Assembly (NCBI GenBank): GCA_016794565.1
Contig: JAEUHQ010000196.1
Coordinates: 28,247 to 92,246, forward strand
Length of the DNA stretch: 64,000 nt
Reading direction: 5' to 3'
Origin: Planctomycetota bacterium
GTDB lineage: Bacteria; Planctomycetota; UBA1135; UBA2386
Below are positions 8,666-18,515 of this stretch, piece by piece. Both the position numbers and the translations under genes were made by a program. The notes under the pieces were generated by a model, which worked only from the letters and a program-made list of their open reading frames with translations, did no database searches and was not told the origin of the DNA. Position 1 is the stretch's first letter; each line of letters starts with the position of its first letter.

Positions 8666-9658
8666 TCAGGGAATCAGGACCGTGGCACCGGTGGTTCGGC
8701 GCGACTCGAGGCGAAGATGCGCCTCCGCGGCGTCGCCAAGGGCGAGGCGCGCGGCCAGGTGCGGACGCAGCACACCTCGCCGCACGGCCGAGAACACGGC
8801 AGACGCCGCACGCTCGAGCTCCGGCCGCGACGCGACGTAGTCGTCGAGCGACGGACGGGTGACGAAGAGCGACCCTCCGTCGCGGAGCACGGCGAGGTCC
8901 AGCGGCTCCGGCGCACCCGAGGCCGCGCCGAACGACACGAGGAGCCCGCGCCGCTTCAGCGACCGCAGCGACTCACGGAGCGTCGCGCGCCCGGTCGAGT
9001 CGTAGACGACGTCGACACCGCGGTCCTGCGTGATGCGGCGAACGACGGCGGCGAAAGCGGTCGGCGTGGCCGAGGGTTCGACGACGATCGGATGGTGGCA
9101 GCCGTTCGCGACGGCGAAGTCCGCCTTCTCGCGACTCGACACCACGCCGAGCACCGATGCACCGAGATGGTGCAGCCACTGACACAAGAGCACGCCCGTG
9201 CCGCCCGCCGCGGCGAGCACGAGGACACGATGCGACGGACCGACCTTGAACGTGCGGCGCACGAGGAACTCGGCGGTCATGCCCTTCAGAAGCACGGCGG
9301 CGGCGACGTCGTCGGGAACCGCGTCCGGAACGGGCACCACCCGCCACGCGGGCACGGCCCGATGCTCGGCGTAGGCGCCGAGCAGGGCGGTGTCCGCGTA
9401 CGCGACCCGACTGCCGACCGTCGGCGCGAGCACACCTTCGCCCGTGGCGACGACGATCCCGACCGCCTCGATGCCGAGGCCCGACGGCAGGCCTGGCAGC
9501 GGCGCGTCGCCGCGCCGCTGCCGTACGTCGAGGAAGTTCACGCCGATCGCGAGCTGACGCAACAACACCTCACCGCGGGCCGGCGCCGGCATCGGTACTT
9601 CCTCGAAGCGAAGCTCTTCGGGCCCGCCCGTCGCGTGCAAACGGATCGCGCGATTCAT
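8666..9658 (-). CDS. zinc-type alcohol dehydrogenase-like / quinone oxidoreductase
   Basis: A 330-aa cytoplasmic MDR-superfamily reductase of the NADPH:quinone reductase (Qor) branch. The N-terminus is typical (RAIRLHATGGPEELRFEEVP). There is no catalytic-zinc Cys/His pattern, as expected for Qor. The nucleotide-binding motif is VLVLAAAGGTGVLLCQ. The GVDVVYDSTGRAT segment matches the family. The likely reaction is NADPH-dependent one- or two-electron reduction of quinones or conjugated carbonyls. The ATG at 9658 has GAGG a few bases upstream. The gene is divergent from the phosphatase-like lipoprotein gene, with 60 bases between starts. Physiological substrate unknown. Confidence 0.9.
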   Translation of the reverse strand: MNRAIRLHATGGPEELRFEEVPMPAPARGEVLLRQLAIGVNFLDVRQRRGDAPLPGLPSGLGIEAVGIVVATGEGVLAPTVGSRVAYADTALLGAYAEHRAVPAWRVVPVPDAVPDDVAAAVLLKGMTAEFLVRRTFKVGPSHRVLVLAAAGGTGVLLCQWLHHLGASVLGVVSSREKADFAVANGCHHPIVVEPSATPTAFAAVVRRITQDRGVDVVYDSTGRATLRESLRSLKRRGLLVSFGAASGAPEPLDLAVLRDGGSLFVTRPSLDDYVASRPELERAASAVFSAVRRGVLRPHLAARLALGDAAEAHLRLESRRTTGATVLIP

Positions 9659-9718
9659 CGCACCCCTCGATAGCCGCCGGCGCCGCGCATGTCGACGCGC
9701 TACCCTCCGGCCACGCGC

Positions 9719-10300
9719 ATGACCCGAACCGCCGCCGCCTGCGTCGCCGCACTGCTCGCACTGCTCACCGCCACCTCCGGTTGCACGGGGTTCCGCGAAG
9801 TCGGACACGGCGTGTGGCGTTCCCCGCAGCCGGGCGAAGAACGGCTCGCCCGCCGCATCGCCGAGCACGACATCCGAACGGTGGTGTGCCTGCGCGGCGA
9901 CGGCGATCCGACCGCTCTGTCGGCGCGAGCGACCGAGCAGTCGGGAGCGCGCTTCTGGAACGTCCCGATGTCGGCGACGCGCCTGCCCCGACCGGAGACG
10001 CTGCTCGAACTCTGGCGAGTCGCGGACGAGGCCGAGCGGCCGCTGCTCCTCCACTGCCGCGCCGGTGTCGACCGCACCGGACTCGCGGCCGCGCTCGTCG
10101 TCTTGCACGACACGGGCGACCTCGCTGCCGCACGCGCCCAGCTCGCACTCGTGCCGAACGGCCACGTCGGCGCGTTCGGGACCGGGGCGATGGACGAGGT
10201 GCTCGATCGCTACGAACCGCACGCGGCGGCGATGGCATTCCCCGACTGGGTCCGCACGGAATACGCGCCCTGGTTCGCCGCGCAGGCCGCCGCGCGCTGA
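9719..10300 (+). CDS. lipoprotein with dual-specificity/tyrosine-phosphatase fold
   Basis: A 193-aa protein starting with a lipoprotein signal (hydrophobic residues 4-18, lipobox TSGC, Cys22). The body is a cysteine-phosphatase domain with P-loop HCRAGVDRTG: nucleophile C113 and R119, the CX5R signature. A general-acid loop is not obvious. The upstream motif VGHGVWRSPQP recalls bacterial DSP-like and SiaTP-type phosphatases. It would act on the outer face of a membrane on phospho-tyrosine, phospho-inositol or phospholipid-like substrates. Which of these cannot be told. The ATG at 9719 is chosen because it places the signal peptide at the N-terminus; an ATG at 9689 adds ten residues. The transporter gene follows after 51 bases. 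Confidence 0.8.
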   Translation: MTRTAAACVAALLALLTATSGCTGFREVGHGVWRSPQPGEERLARRIAEHDIRTVVCLRGDGDPTALSARATEQSGARFWNVPMSATRLPRPETLLELWRVADEAERPLLLHCRAGVDRTGLAAALVVLHDTGDLAAARAQLALVPNGHVGAFGTGAMDEVLDRYEPHAAAMAFPDWVRTEYAPWFAAQAAAR

Positions 10301-10351
10301 TCGGCGCCAGTTCCCTTCCGCGCACCGGCCGGGGCGCGTAGCGTCGCGACC

Positions 10352-11572
10352 TTGGACCTGGCGCTCGTCGTCTTCGTTCTCGTCTACTTCGTGATGGCGA
10401 CGGGCCGGGTGCCCGGCGTGCGCCTCGACCGCGCATGCGCCGCGTTCGTCGGTGCCGTGGTGCTCGTCGCGGGCGGAGCGACGACACCGACCGCCGCCTG
10501 GCAGGCCATCGACGTCGGCACGATCGGACTGCTGCTCGGACTGATGATCGTCTCCGCGCAGTTCCGCCTCGGCGGCTTCTGGGCGTCGCTCACGCAGCGG
10601 CTCGCCGACCGGCCGACCTCGGCCGAGCGCCTGCTGTTCGAACTGATCCTGACGGCGGGTGTGATGTCGGCCCTCCTCACCAACGACGTCGTGTGCCTGG
10701 CCATCGCACCGGTGCTCGTCGACGTCTGCGTGCGGCGCCGACTCGACCCCGTTCCCTTCCTGCTGGCATTGGCGGCAGCGGCCAACGTCGGCTCGGCCGC
10801 GACCCTGATCGGCAATCCGCAGAACATGCTGATCGGGCAGTCGCTCGGACTCTCCTTCAGCTCGTACCTGCTGGACGGTGCGGTCCCCGCGGCACTCGGG
10901 CTGCTCGGCGTCTTCGTCGTCCTGCGTCGCGCCTACCGCGGCAAGCTCGAACGCACCCTGCCGCCGCGCGTCGGCCCCGAGCATGCGTTCGATCGGTGGC
11001 AGACGCAGAAGGGAGTCTGCGTGCTCCTGGCACTCATCGCCGGGCTGCTCGTGTGCCCGCTGCCGCGCGAAGTGCAGGCGATGCTCGCCGCGAGCGTCCT
11101 GCTGGTCTCCCGCCGCATCGACTCGGGCGCCCTGCTCGCACAGGTCGACTGGGCGCTGCTCGTCCTGTTCGCGGGACTGTTCGTGTGCAACCACGCGTTC
11201 CAGGAGGCGGGTCACGCGACGGCGGCGTTCGCGTGGCTGCGAGAAGCCGGCCTCGACCTGCACCGACCGGTCGCGCTCTTCGTGACGAGTGTGATCGGAT
11301 CCAACCTGATCTCGAACGTCCCGCTCACCATGCTCCTGCTCCCCGTCGCCGACCATCCGAGCGCGGGTCCGATCCTGTGCCTCGCGACGACGCTGGCCGG
11401 AAACCTCCTGCTGGTCGGTTCCATCGCCAACCTCATCGTCGTCGAACAGGCGCTGCGCCTCGGGGTGCGTCCGCTGCACCGGAGCTGGTTCCTCGAACAC
11501 CTTCGCACCGGCATCCCGATCACGCTGACGACGCTCGCCATCGCGGCGGGCTGGTCGTGGTTTCGTTCGTGA
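10352..11572 (+). CDS. SLC13/ArsB-type ion transporter (YbiR-like)
   Basis: A 406-aa integral membrane protein of the ion transporter superfamily (ArsB/NhaD/SLC13). The two re-entrant hallmarks are visible: TND at 110-112 and GNPQN at 154-158 in the first half, with SNLISNVP near residue 315 as the symmetry-related motif. About 11 membrane segments are predicted by eye. Members move anions, dicarboxylates, arsenite or sodium; the closest feel is E. coli YbiR, whose substrate is not settled. The start codon is TTG at 10352 and opens directly into the first helix; there is no strong Shine-Dalgarno. It is co-directional with the lipoprotein phosphatase upstream and the secreted protein downstream. 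Confidence 0.85.
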   Translation: MDLALVVFVLVYFVMATGRVPGVRLDRACAAFVGAVVLVAGGATTPTAAWQAIDVGTIGLLLGLMIVSAQFRLGGFWASLTQRLADRPTSAERLLFELILTAGVMSALLTNDVVCLAIAPVLVDVCVRRRLDPVPFLLALAAAANVGSAATLIGNPQNMLIGQSLGLSFSSYLLDGAVPAALGLLGVFVVLRRAYRGKLERTLPPRVGPEHAFDRWQTQKGVCVLLALIAGLLVCPLPREVQAMLAASVLLVSRRIDSGALLAQVDWALLVLFAGLFVCNHAFQEAGHATAAFAWLREAGLDLHRPVALFVTSVIGSNLISNVPLTMLLLPVADHPSAGPILCLATTLAGNLLLVGSIANLIVVEQALRLGVRPLHRSWFLEHLRTGIPITLTTLAIAAGWSWFRS

Positions 11573-11618
11573 GAGGTCGGGGCTCGCCTTCGGCGCCGCG
11601 ATCGCGCAGGATGCGACG

Positions 11619-12758
11619 ATGCGCTCGGCGCTCCCGGTCCTGGCCTTGCTCGGCGTGATCGCCGTGGTCGTCGCGTGGGCGCTCCTCGCGAACGATCGCG
11701 ACGCTCTGCCGCCGTCCGCCGGCGGCGACGGCCAGGCGCGCACCGGCGAGGCATCGACCGAGGTCCCGACCGAACGCAGCAACGCGGCCCCGCCGCGCCC
11801 CCGCCCGAACCCCACGACGGAACCGTCGCATCCGGCCAACGCGGCTCCGCCCACACCGCGCCAGGACGCCGCACCGGCCAACGTCGTGCTCCGCGTGCGC
11901 GAGGCGGTCGAGCACCGCGCCGTCGCGTCGTTCAGTTGGCGCTACGCCAACAACGGCACGGTCGCGAAGGGCGAGGCAGCCGAAGGCGAGGCGATGCTGC
12001 GGCTCCCCGCCGGCACGCGCGGCCAGCTGCTCGTCGAGGCGGGCGGCATGACGCCGTCGGTGATCGAGATCGGCGTCCCGCCCGCCGGCGCTCCCGCAGC
12101 GACGATCGACGTCATCATGAACCCGGCGGCCGTCGCGACCGGCATCACGCTGCTCGTGCACGATCTCTCGCTCACGCCGATCGCGAGCGTGCGCGTCGAC
12201 GCGTTCGTGCTGTCTCCCGAGGCGCGCGGGACCGAGACCTGGGCGCTCGGCACCCCGCTCTGGGCGCGCCGCAGGAGCGCCGCCGACGGGAGATACGAAC
12301 TGCCCGAACTGGCGCCCGGCGAGTACGGCATCCGCGTCGTCGCGGTCGCGACGGACGGCAGCCTGTTGCCCATGCTTCCGTTCAAGCGGCGCTTCGAACT
12401 CACGGGGAGCAACGGGTTCCTCGAGGACGTGCCGCTGGAACCCGGATGTGTGCCCACGTTCGAACTCGTCGACGGCAACGGCGCGGTCCTCGACCCGGCG
12501 CAGGTCGGGGTGGTGAGGCTCGGGATCCGCCTCGTCGGGGGGCCGCCGGTGGCGCGGCGATGGGTCGTGCAGGGCGCGGGTACGGCTGCGGCGTCGGGCG
12601 TCGACGTGCTGCCCGGCATCGGCACGGTGTCCCTCGCGGAAGCGCTGCCGGCCGGCTCCTACGAATTCGAAGCCGCCATCGGGGGGCACGCTCCGGTGCG
12701 CAGGGTCCTGGCGTTGCAGCCCGGCGCGACGACGAACGAACGCGTCGTCGTGCCCTGA
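11619..12758 (+). CDS. membrane-anchored protein with carboxypeptidase-regulatory-like beta domains
   Basis: A 379-aa protein with an N-terminal membrane helix (residues 5-24), then a Pro/Ala/Thr-rich spacer to about residue 85. The remainder is beta-rich and contains GRYELPELAPGEYGIRVVA, a classic carboxypeptidase-regulatory-like (CarboxypepD_reg) segment. Such modules are structural and act as spacers in exported proteins. No catalytic residues are recognised. The ATG at 11619 has AGGA eight bases upstream. It converges on the gene at 12775 with only 16 bases between stops. It has the same general character as the protein at 45921. Function unknown. Confidence 0.75.
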   Translation: MRSALPVLALLGVIAVVVAWALLANDRDALPPSAGGDGQARTGEASTEVPTERSNAAPPRPRPNPTTEPSHPANAAPPTPRQDAAPANVVLRVREAVEHRAVASFSWRYANNGTVAKGEAAEGEAMLRLPAGTRGQLLVEAGGMTPSVIEIGVPPAGAPAATIDVIMNPAAVATGITLLVHDLSLTPIASVRVDAFVLSPEARGTETWALGTPLWARRRSAADGRYELPELAPGEYGIRVVAVATDGSLLPMLPFKRRFELTGSNGFLEDVPLEPGCVPTFELVDGNGAVLDPAQVGVVRLGIRLVGGPPVARRWVVQGAGTAAASGVDVLPGIGTVSLAEALPAGSYEFEAAIGGHAPVRRVLALQPGATTNERVVVP

Positions 12759-12774
12759 GGTCGCGACGGCGCAC

Positions 12775-13635
12775 TCAATCGGCGCGGAACCCGCCGCTGC
12801 GCAGCATCTCGCGTTCCATGCCGAGGATCGCCGACACGTAGACCATGAGCGACAGGGAGAAGAGCAGGCTCGGATTGGTGAACAGACTCGAACCCATCGC
12901 CGCGACGAAGGCGGCCGCACCGGCGACCCCATAGCGGAACCGGCCGCCACCGGTCGCCTCGGCGACGCCCAGCGCCACGCCCCCGGCAGCGGCCAGGCGC
13001 AGCACCGGCTCGAACGAACCGAACCACGGCGATTGCAGGACGGCGAGCACGAAGAAGACGCCCGCACCGATCCCGCCGGCGCGCAGGATCCGTCGGTGAC
13101 GGCGCGGCACTTCGTCGTCGTGGCGATGCCTCTGCTGCCACCAGTGCGCGCGGAGCCGTTCGCGTTCGCCGGGCGGGAGTGCCTGGAACCACGGTTCCGA
13201 CTCGCGCGCATCGACGTCGGGCTCCCCCGCTGCCGCGGGCACCGCGTGGGCCGGCGGCGCCTCCAAGGGCGCGGTCGCGATCGGCTCCGCAGCGTCCCAG
13301 TCGTGCGCCGGCCGCGCGGCGGCCTCGGCCATGGCGGCGGCGAGCGCACGCTTCTCGCGCAACTCCTCGCGCCGCTGGCGGCGCTGCGACTCCGCGACGA
13401 AGCTCGTGCCGGGCTTCGTGTTCGCGAGACGCGCGCGCAGCTCCGCGAGCGCCCGCTCCGCAGCCGGGTTCGGCACCGGGCTCACCCGGCACGGCGCCGG
13501 GGCGGGCGCGGCGGCAGGCCCGACGGGCGGAGCCACGTGCACGACCGCGGGCGGGCGAGCCGCGGGGTCGGCGAACTCTCCCGGATGATGGACCCTGCGG
13601 TCCTCCGGCAGCGGCGCCCAGTCGTCGTCGGTCAT
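12775..13635 (-). CDS. uncharacterised protein with C-terminal membrane helices
   Basis: A 286-aa protein that I do not recognise. Residues 1-60 are Pro/Ala-rich. Residues about 60-110 are charged and probably helical (ERALAELRARL ... REELREKRALAAAMAE). After a second low-complexity stretch, WFQALPPGERERLRAHWWQQ leads into four closely spaced hydrophobic helices (about 180-280). The N-terminal 170 residues are thus likely cytoplasmic. The ATG at 13635 opens with an acidic MTDDDW. The gene is divergent from the small membrane protein at 13901, and the 265-base gap between them contains a perfect hairpin. Confidence 0.65.
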   Translation of the reverse strand: MTDDDWAPLPEDRRVHHPGEFADPAARPPAVVHVAPPVGPAAAPAPAPCRVSPVPNPAAERALAELRARLANTKPGTSFVAESQRRQRREELREKRALAAAMAEAAARPAHDWDAAEPIATAPLEAPPAHAVPAAAGEPDVDARESEPWFQALPPGERERLRAHWWQQRHRHDDEVPRRHRRILRAGGIGAGVFFVLAVLQSPWFGSFEPVLRLAAAGGVALGVAEATGGGRFRYGVAGAAAFVAAMGSSLFTNPSLLFSLSLMVYVSAILGMEREMLRSGGFRAD

Positions 13636-13710
13636 GGACGCGGGCGATCTTCGGCGCTCGCATCCCGCTCGCTCCATCGTGCGCAGGTCGGCACCCTGGC
13701 ATCGAACGTA

Positions 13711-13728
13711 CGTCGCCGTGCGGCGACG
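13711..13728. repeat. perfect 8-bp inverted repeat in a divergent promoter region
   Basis: The arms CGTCGCCG and CGGCGACG are separated by TG. It lies between the divergent starts at 13635 and 13901 and could be an operator or a transcript hairpin. In DNA this GC-rich it could also be chance. Confidence 0.3.
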
Positions 13729-13900
13729 AGGGTGTCCCGCTGGCCGTCCCGCATTCGCGAGGGTTCGCTCGCTCGCCGGCAGCTCGGGATGGGCGGCGCG
13801 AAGAACGCGCGCGGCGAGGTGCCAGGGAACCAAGGTCACGTGATCCCGGACGACCGCCGCTGACGCCACGAGAGGCCAGCGGGCGCTACGCTCCCGTTCC

Positions 13901-14365
13901 ATGCGGTTCCAATCCCCGCCCTCGGGACCAGAGCAGCGCCCTCGGAAGGAGCCTCCGGCCTGGCGCCGGATCCTGCTCGTCGGCGCGGCCGTCGCGGTGT
14001 GGGCCACCACGATGCCGTGGGTGTGCGTGCGATTCGAACGCCTCTTCGGCTCCCAATTCGGCCCGCCAGGATGGCACTCGAGGGCCGGCTTCACGTGCTT
14101 CTGCACGTGCCTGCTCGTTGCCGTGATGGCGATCGCCGAATCGGATTCCGACTCGGAGCGACGTGCCACGCGCCCAGGCAGCGCCATGCTCGCGTCGCTC
14201 GCCGGGCTGTCGGTTGCGTTCGAATGGGGTTCGGGGCCGGGCACGAGCCGCGGCGTGTCCGCGGTGTGGACTCCGTGGTTCTACGTGCTCACCGCGAGCC
14301 TGCCGTTCGTCGTCTGGGCGTGTGTGCGCCGATGGGCGGCACTCCCGCCCGCGCACATCGCGTAG
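13901..14365 (+). CDS. small four-helix membrane protein, unknown
   Basis: A 154-aa protein with a basic, Pro-rich N-terminus (residues 1-20) and four hydrophobic segments (about 22-43, 63-82, 95-112 and 123-140). No motif that I recognise is present. The frame has the strong G/C third-base bias of real genes here, and the ATG at 13901 precedes a positive-inside first helix. The stop is 35 bases from the convergent aconitase-like gene. Function unknown, and a moderate chance remains that this is not a gene. Confidence 0.55.
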   Translation: MRFQSPPSGPEQRPRKEPPAWRRILLVGAAVAVWATTMPWVCVRFERLFGSQFGPPGWHSRAGFTCFCTCLLVAVMAIAESDSDSERRATRPGSAMLASLAGLSVAFEWGSGPGTSRGVSAVWTPWFYVLTASLPFVVWACVRRWAALPPAHIA

Positions 14366-14372
14366 CGGCGGA

Positions 14373-14394
14373 CAGCGGCGCCCAGCCGCCGCTG
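14373..14394. terminator. stem-loop between convergent genes
   Basis: CAGCGGCG and CGCCGCTG pair over a six-base loop, between the stops of the genes ending at 14365 (+) and 14401 (-). No T-run follows on either strand, so termination is only a guess. Confidence 0.3.
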
Positions 14395-14400
14395 GTCGGC

Positions 14401-16368
14401 CTACAGTTCGTCCGGTCCGCCGACGTAGCCGAGGAACGCACTCGCCGCGACGACGAGCGGGCTCGCGAGCCACACCTGGCCCGGTCCCGAACGGCCGGGG
14501 AAGTTGCGGTTGATCGCGCTCACGGTGACCTCGTCCGCAGTGAACGAAACACCCGGCCCGGCCTTGATGCACGCACCACAACTCGGGTCGATCAGCTCGA
14601 CGCCGGCGCCTTCGAAGAGCTGGATGTAGCCCATCTTCTCCGCGTAGTCGCGGATGCGCTGGCTGCCGAACTGGATGTAGGTCTTGCACTGCAGCGTGCG
14701 GCCTTTGTCGAGCGCCTTGCGAACGACGCTCGCGTACATGTCCATGTCCGCCTTCTTGCCGCCGGTGCACGAGCCGCCGTAGGCGATGTTGGCCTTCACC
14801 TTGCCCTGCGTCTTGCGGAGCTCGGACAGCGCGATGCCGTTGCGCGGATCGCCGGGCGACGCGACGGTCGGCACCAGCGTGCCGAGGTCGATGTCGAACG
14901 TCTTCACGTACGACGCGCCCGGGTCGGCCTTCACGATCTGCTTCCGGAGGCGCGCTGCGTCGGTGCCGCGTTGCGTGCTGATGTAGTCGACGATCACTTC
15001 GTCGGCTTCGATGATGCCGGTGAAGCCGCCGGCTTCGACCGCCATGTTGGTCAGCGTCGCGCGTTCGTCGAGCGACATCGCGGTGACCGCGGGGCCGGCG
15101 AACTCGAGCACCTTGCCGATGCCGGCACCCGTCTTGAAGAACTGGTCGCTGAGCAGGTGCAGCATCAGGTCCTTGGCACACACGCCGCTCGGCATCGTGC
15201 CGCGCACGTTGACGCGCACCGACTCCGGCACCTTCACGCGCACGTCCTTCGTGAACCAGCTGTTCGCCATGTCGGTGGAGCCGACGCCGAACGCGAAGCA
15301 GCCGATCGCGCCCGCCATGCACGTGTGGCTGTCCGTGCCGATCACGAGCTGGCCCGGCTCGGCGATGTCCTCGATCACGATGTTGTGGCAGATGCCTTCG
15401 CTGCCGACGAGGTTGCCGCCGCGGTGCACTTCGCCGTAGAGCTTGACGCCCTGCTTCTTCGTGAACGCCTCCTGCACCGTCGCGAGCGAGGCGGCCTGTT
15501 CCTTCAGGCCCATCTTCACGTGCGCCTCGGGCATGATGCGGTCGAGGAACGTCAGGTGGTCGCGGAACGCGAACACCGACTGCGGATCGGTGATCTTCGC
15601 GTCCTTGCCGAGCCCCATCTTGAACAGCGCTTCCGCCATCGGCGTCACGTACTCGTGCGAGAAGCGCACGTCCGTGCGGACGAACAGCGCATCGCCCGGC
15701 TGCACCGCGGGCACACCGAGGCGACCCGTCTTCGCGTCGGCGATCGCGCGCTGCGCGATGATCTTCTCGCACAGCGTCATCGGCCGCGCCTTCGTCGTGA
15801 CGGCGGGCGGCGTCGTCTTGCCCGCGAGGCGCGCCTGGTTGTACGCGAACAGCCCGCCGTGGCGGACGATCTCGGCGGCGATCGGATCGAGGCCCTTCGT
15901 GAACTCTTCGATCGGGATCGCTTCGCCGCGTTCGATGCGCGGCAACAGCGAGAAGTCGGTCGACGTGAGCAGACCGATGTTCTGGCAGTTCTGGCCGTAG
16001 ATCTTCTCGATGTTCTTCGCGATCACGAGCTTGATGCCGGCCTTCAGCTCGCTGTACGGCGCCGTCTCGCGCGAGCTGCCGCAGCCCTTCGACACGCCGC
16101 TCACGATCACGGACGCGCCGCTCTTGCCGATCGCGTCCTGCTTCACGTTGCCGCCGCGCAGGCCGACGAGGCAGTAGCGCGCCAGCGTCTCGTCGTAGTA
16201 GTAGCAGACCCAACCGGGCGTGAGCTCGTCGGTCGAGATGTTGTCGATCAGCTTGCGATCGGCGGCGAACGTGAGGCGCTCGTGCCCGTAGAGCTGCGCC
16301 TTCAGCTGCTCCTGGTCCTCGGTGAGGTAGAGCACGCGCCCGTCGAACTTCACGGTCTTGTCCAGCAT
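14401..16368 (-). CDS. fused aconitase / isopropylmalate-dehydratase-family hydratase, swivel domain first
   Basis: A 655-aa [4Fe-4S] hydro-lyase, cytoplasmic. The N-terminal ~160 residues are a LeuD-like swivel domain (SKGCGSSRETAPYSELKAGI). Residues ~200-655 are a LeuC-like catalytic part, with TDSHTCMAGAIGCFAFGVGS, cluster Cys in GGSCTGG, and CGAC in DPSCGACIKAGPG. Classical AcnA (~900 aa) has the swivel domain last, and AcnB has an additional N-terminal domain. Here the small domain comes first and nothing else is added. The neighbours suggest aconitase activity: the thiolase stop is 7 bases upstream, and citrate synthase is nearby. However, isopropylmalate or another hydroxyacid is equally possible from sequence alone. 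The ATG at 16368 begins a normal N-terminus. Confidence 0.85.
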   Translation of the reverse strand: MLDKTVKFDGRVLYLTEDQEQLKAQLYGHERLTFAADRKLIDNISTDELTPGWVCYYYDETLARYCLVGLRGGNVKQDAIGKSGASVIVSGVSKGCGSSRETAPYSELKAGIKLVIAKNIEKIYGQNCQNIGLLTSTDFSLLPRIERGEAIPIEEFTKGLDPIAAEIVRHGGLFAYNQARLAGKTTPPAVTTKARPMTLCEKIIAQRAIADAKTGRLGVPAVQPGDALFVRTDVRFSHEYVTPMAEALFKMGLGKDAKITDPQSVFAFRDHLTFLDRIMPEAHVKMGLKEQAASLATVQEAFTKKQGVKLYGEVHRGGNLVGSEGICHNIVIEDIAEPGQLVIGTDSHTCMAGAIGCFAFGVGSTDMANSWFTKDVRVKVPESVRVNVRGTMPSGVCAKDLMLHLLSDQFFKTGAGIGKVLEFAGPAVTAMSLDERATLTNMAVEAGGFTGIIEADEVIVDYISTQRGTDAARLRKQIVKADPGASYVKTFDIDLGTLVPTVASPGDPRNGIALSELRKTQGKVKANIAYGGSCTGGKKADMDMYASVVRKALDKGRTLQCKTYIQFGSQRIRDYAEKMGYIQLFEGAGVELIDPSCGACIKAGPGVSFTADEVTVSAINRNFPGRSGPGQVWLASPLVVAASAFLGYVGGPDEL

Positions 16369-16375
16369 CGCTGCC

Positions 16376-17575
<1,200 letters not shown>

Positions 17576-17681
17576 CCGGAGAGCATCGGGCGACACGACG
17601 CCAATCGCAAGTTCGCGACGCGACGCGCCGTGCGGCCCCACGCCGCTGGCCCGGCATGCCGCGCGACGTAACATCGCGCGC

Positions 17682-18515
17682 ATGCCGAACCTCCTGCGAC
17701 CGCTCTTCGTCCTGCTGCTCGCCTTGCTGCCGGCCGCTTGCGCGAACCTCAACATCTATCCCGACGACGAACTCGAGCCCCTCAGCGTGCAGGCGTACGA
17801 GGAGGCGACGAAGGAGACGAAAGGGATCGTCACCGGCACCACGCAGGCCGACATGGTGCAGCGCGTGGCGCAGAGAATCGCGGCGACGACGGGCGAGACG
17901 TCGTTCCACTGGGAAGCGCGGCTCTTGCGCGCCGACGACGTGCCGAACGCGTTCTGCCTGCCGAACGGCCGTATCGCCGTCTACACCGGCATCCTGAAGC
18001 CCGGTCTCGCGGACACCGAGGACAAACTCGCCGTCGTCATGGGCCACGAGGTCGCGCACGCGATCCTCCGGCACGGCGGCAAGCGCATGACCCAGGGCAC
18101 ACTGACCAACGCCGGTCTTGCCGCGGTGCAGGCCGGTCTCGGCCTCTCGCAGATGAGCAACGAAGCCAAGGGCGGGATCATGGCGGCACTCGGTCTCGGC
18201 GCTCAGTACGGCGTGCTGCTCCCCTACAGCCGCGACCACGAGAGCGAGGCCGACGTCGAAGGGCTGCGCTACGCGATCCGCGCCGGCTACGACCCGAACG
18301 CGGCGCCGACGTTGTGGGAAGGCATGGCCAGGCTCGGTGGCAACTCCACACCCGAGTGGCTGAGTACGCACCCTGCCTCGGAAGCGCGCGCGCAGAAGCT
18401 GCGGGAGATGATCCCGAAGCTGCTCGAGGAGGAGAAGGGATGGAGGCCGGCGCCAGCGCCGACGACGGGCGGCACGAAGACAGTGAACCCGGACAAGCTG
18501 CCGCCGAAGAAGTGA
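17682..18515 (+). CDS. M48-family metalloprotease lipoprotein
   Basis: A 277-aa exported zinc protease. A short signal ends in a lipobox (LPAAC, Cys20), so it is probably a membrane-bound periplasmic lipoprotein, as are E. coli LoiP and BepA. The catalytic motif HEVAHAILRH is present, followed about 65 residues later by the Glu-bearing SRDHESEADVEG that gives the third zinc ligand. The C-terminus is short and Pro-rich with no TPR repeats, so it is LoiP-like and not BepA-like in size. Likely role: quality control of envelope proteins. The ATG at 17682 is chosen for the signal peptide. The sequence after the stop is the repeat-like region to 18857. Confidence 0.92.
   Translation: MPNLLRPLFVLLLALLPAACANLNIYPDDELEPLSVQAYEEATKETKGIVTGTTQADMVQRVAQRIAATTGETSFHWEARLLRADDVPNAFCLPNGRIAVYTGILKPGLADTEDKLAVVMGHEVAHAILRHGGKRMTQGTLTNAGLAAVQAGLGLSQMSNEAKGGIMAALGLGAQYGVLLPYSRDHESEADVEGLRYAIRAGYDPNAAPTLWEGMARLGGNSTPEWLSTHPASEARAQKLREMIPKLLEEEKGWRPAPAPTTGGTKTVNPDKLPPKK

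Noticed and set aside
6512..9673. Open frame of about 1050 codons on the plus strand
   Set aside because: It runs through the MFS gene in another frame and antisense to the oxidoreductase. Its Arg/Ala-rich composition is not protein-like.
8666..11881. Very long open frame (over 1000 codons) on the minus strand
   Set aside because: Only the 330 C-terminal codons (9658 to 8666) match a real protein. The rest is Arg/Glu/Asp/Ala-rich sequence antisense to three genes, a known artefact of high GC.
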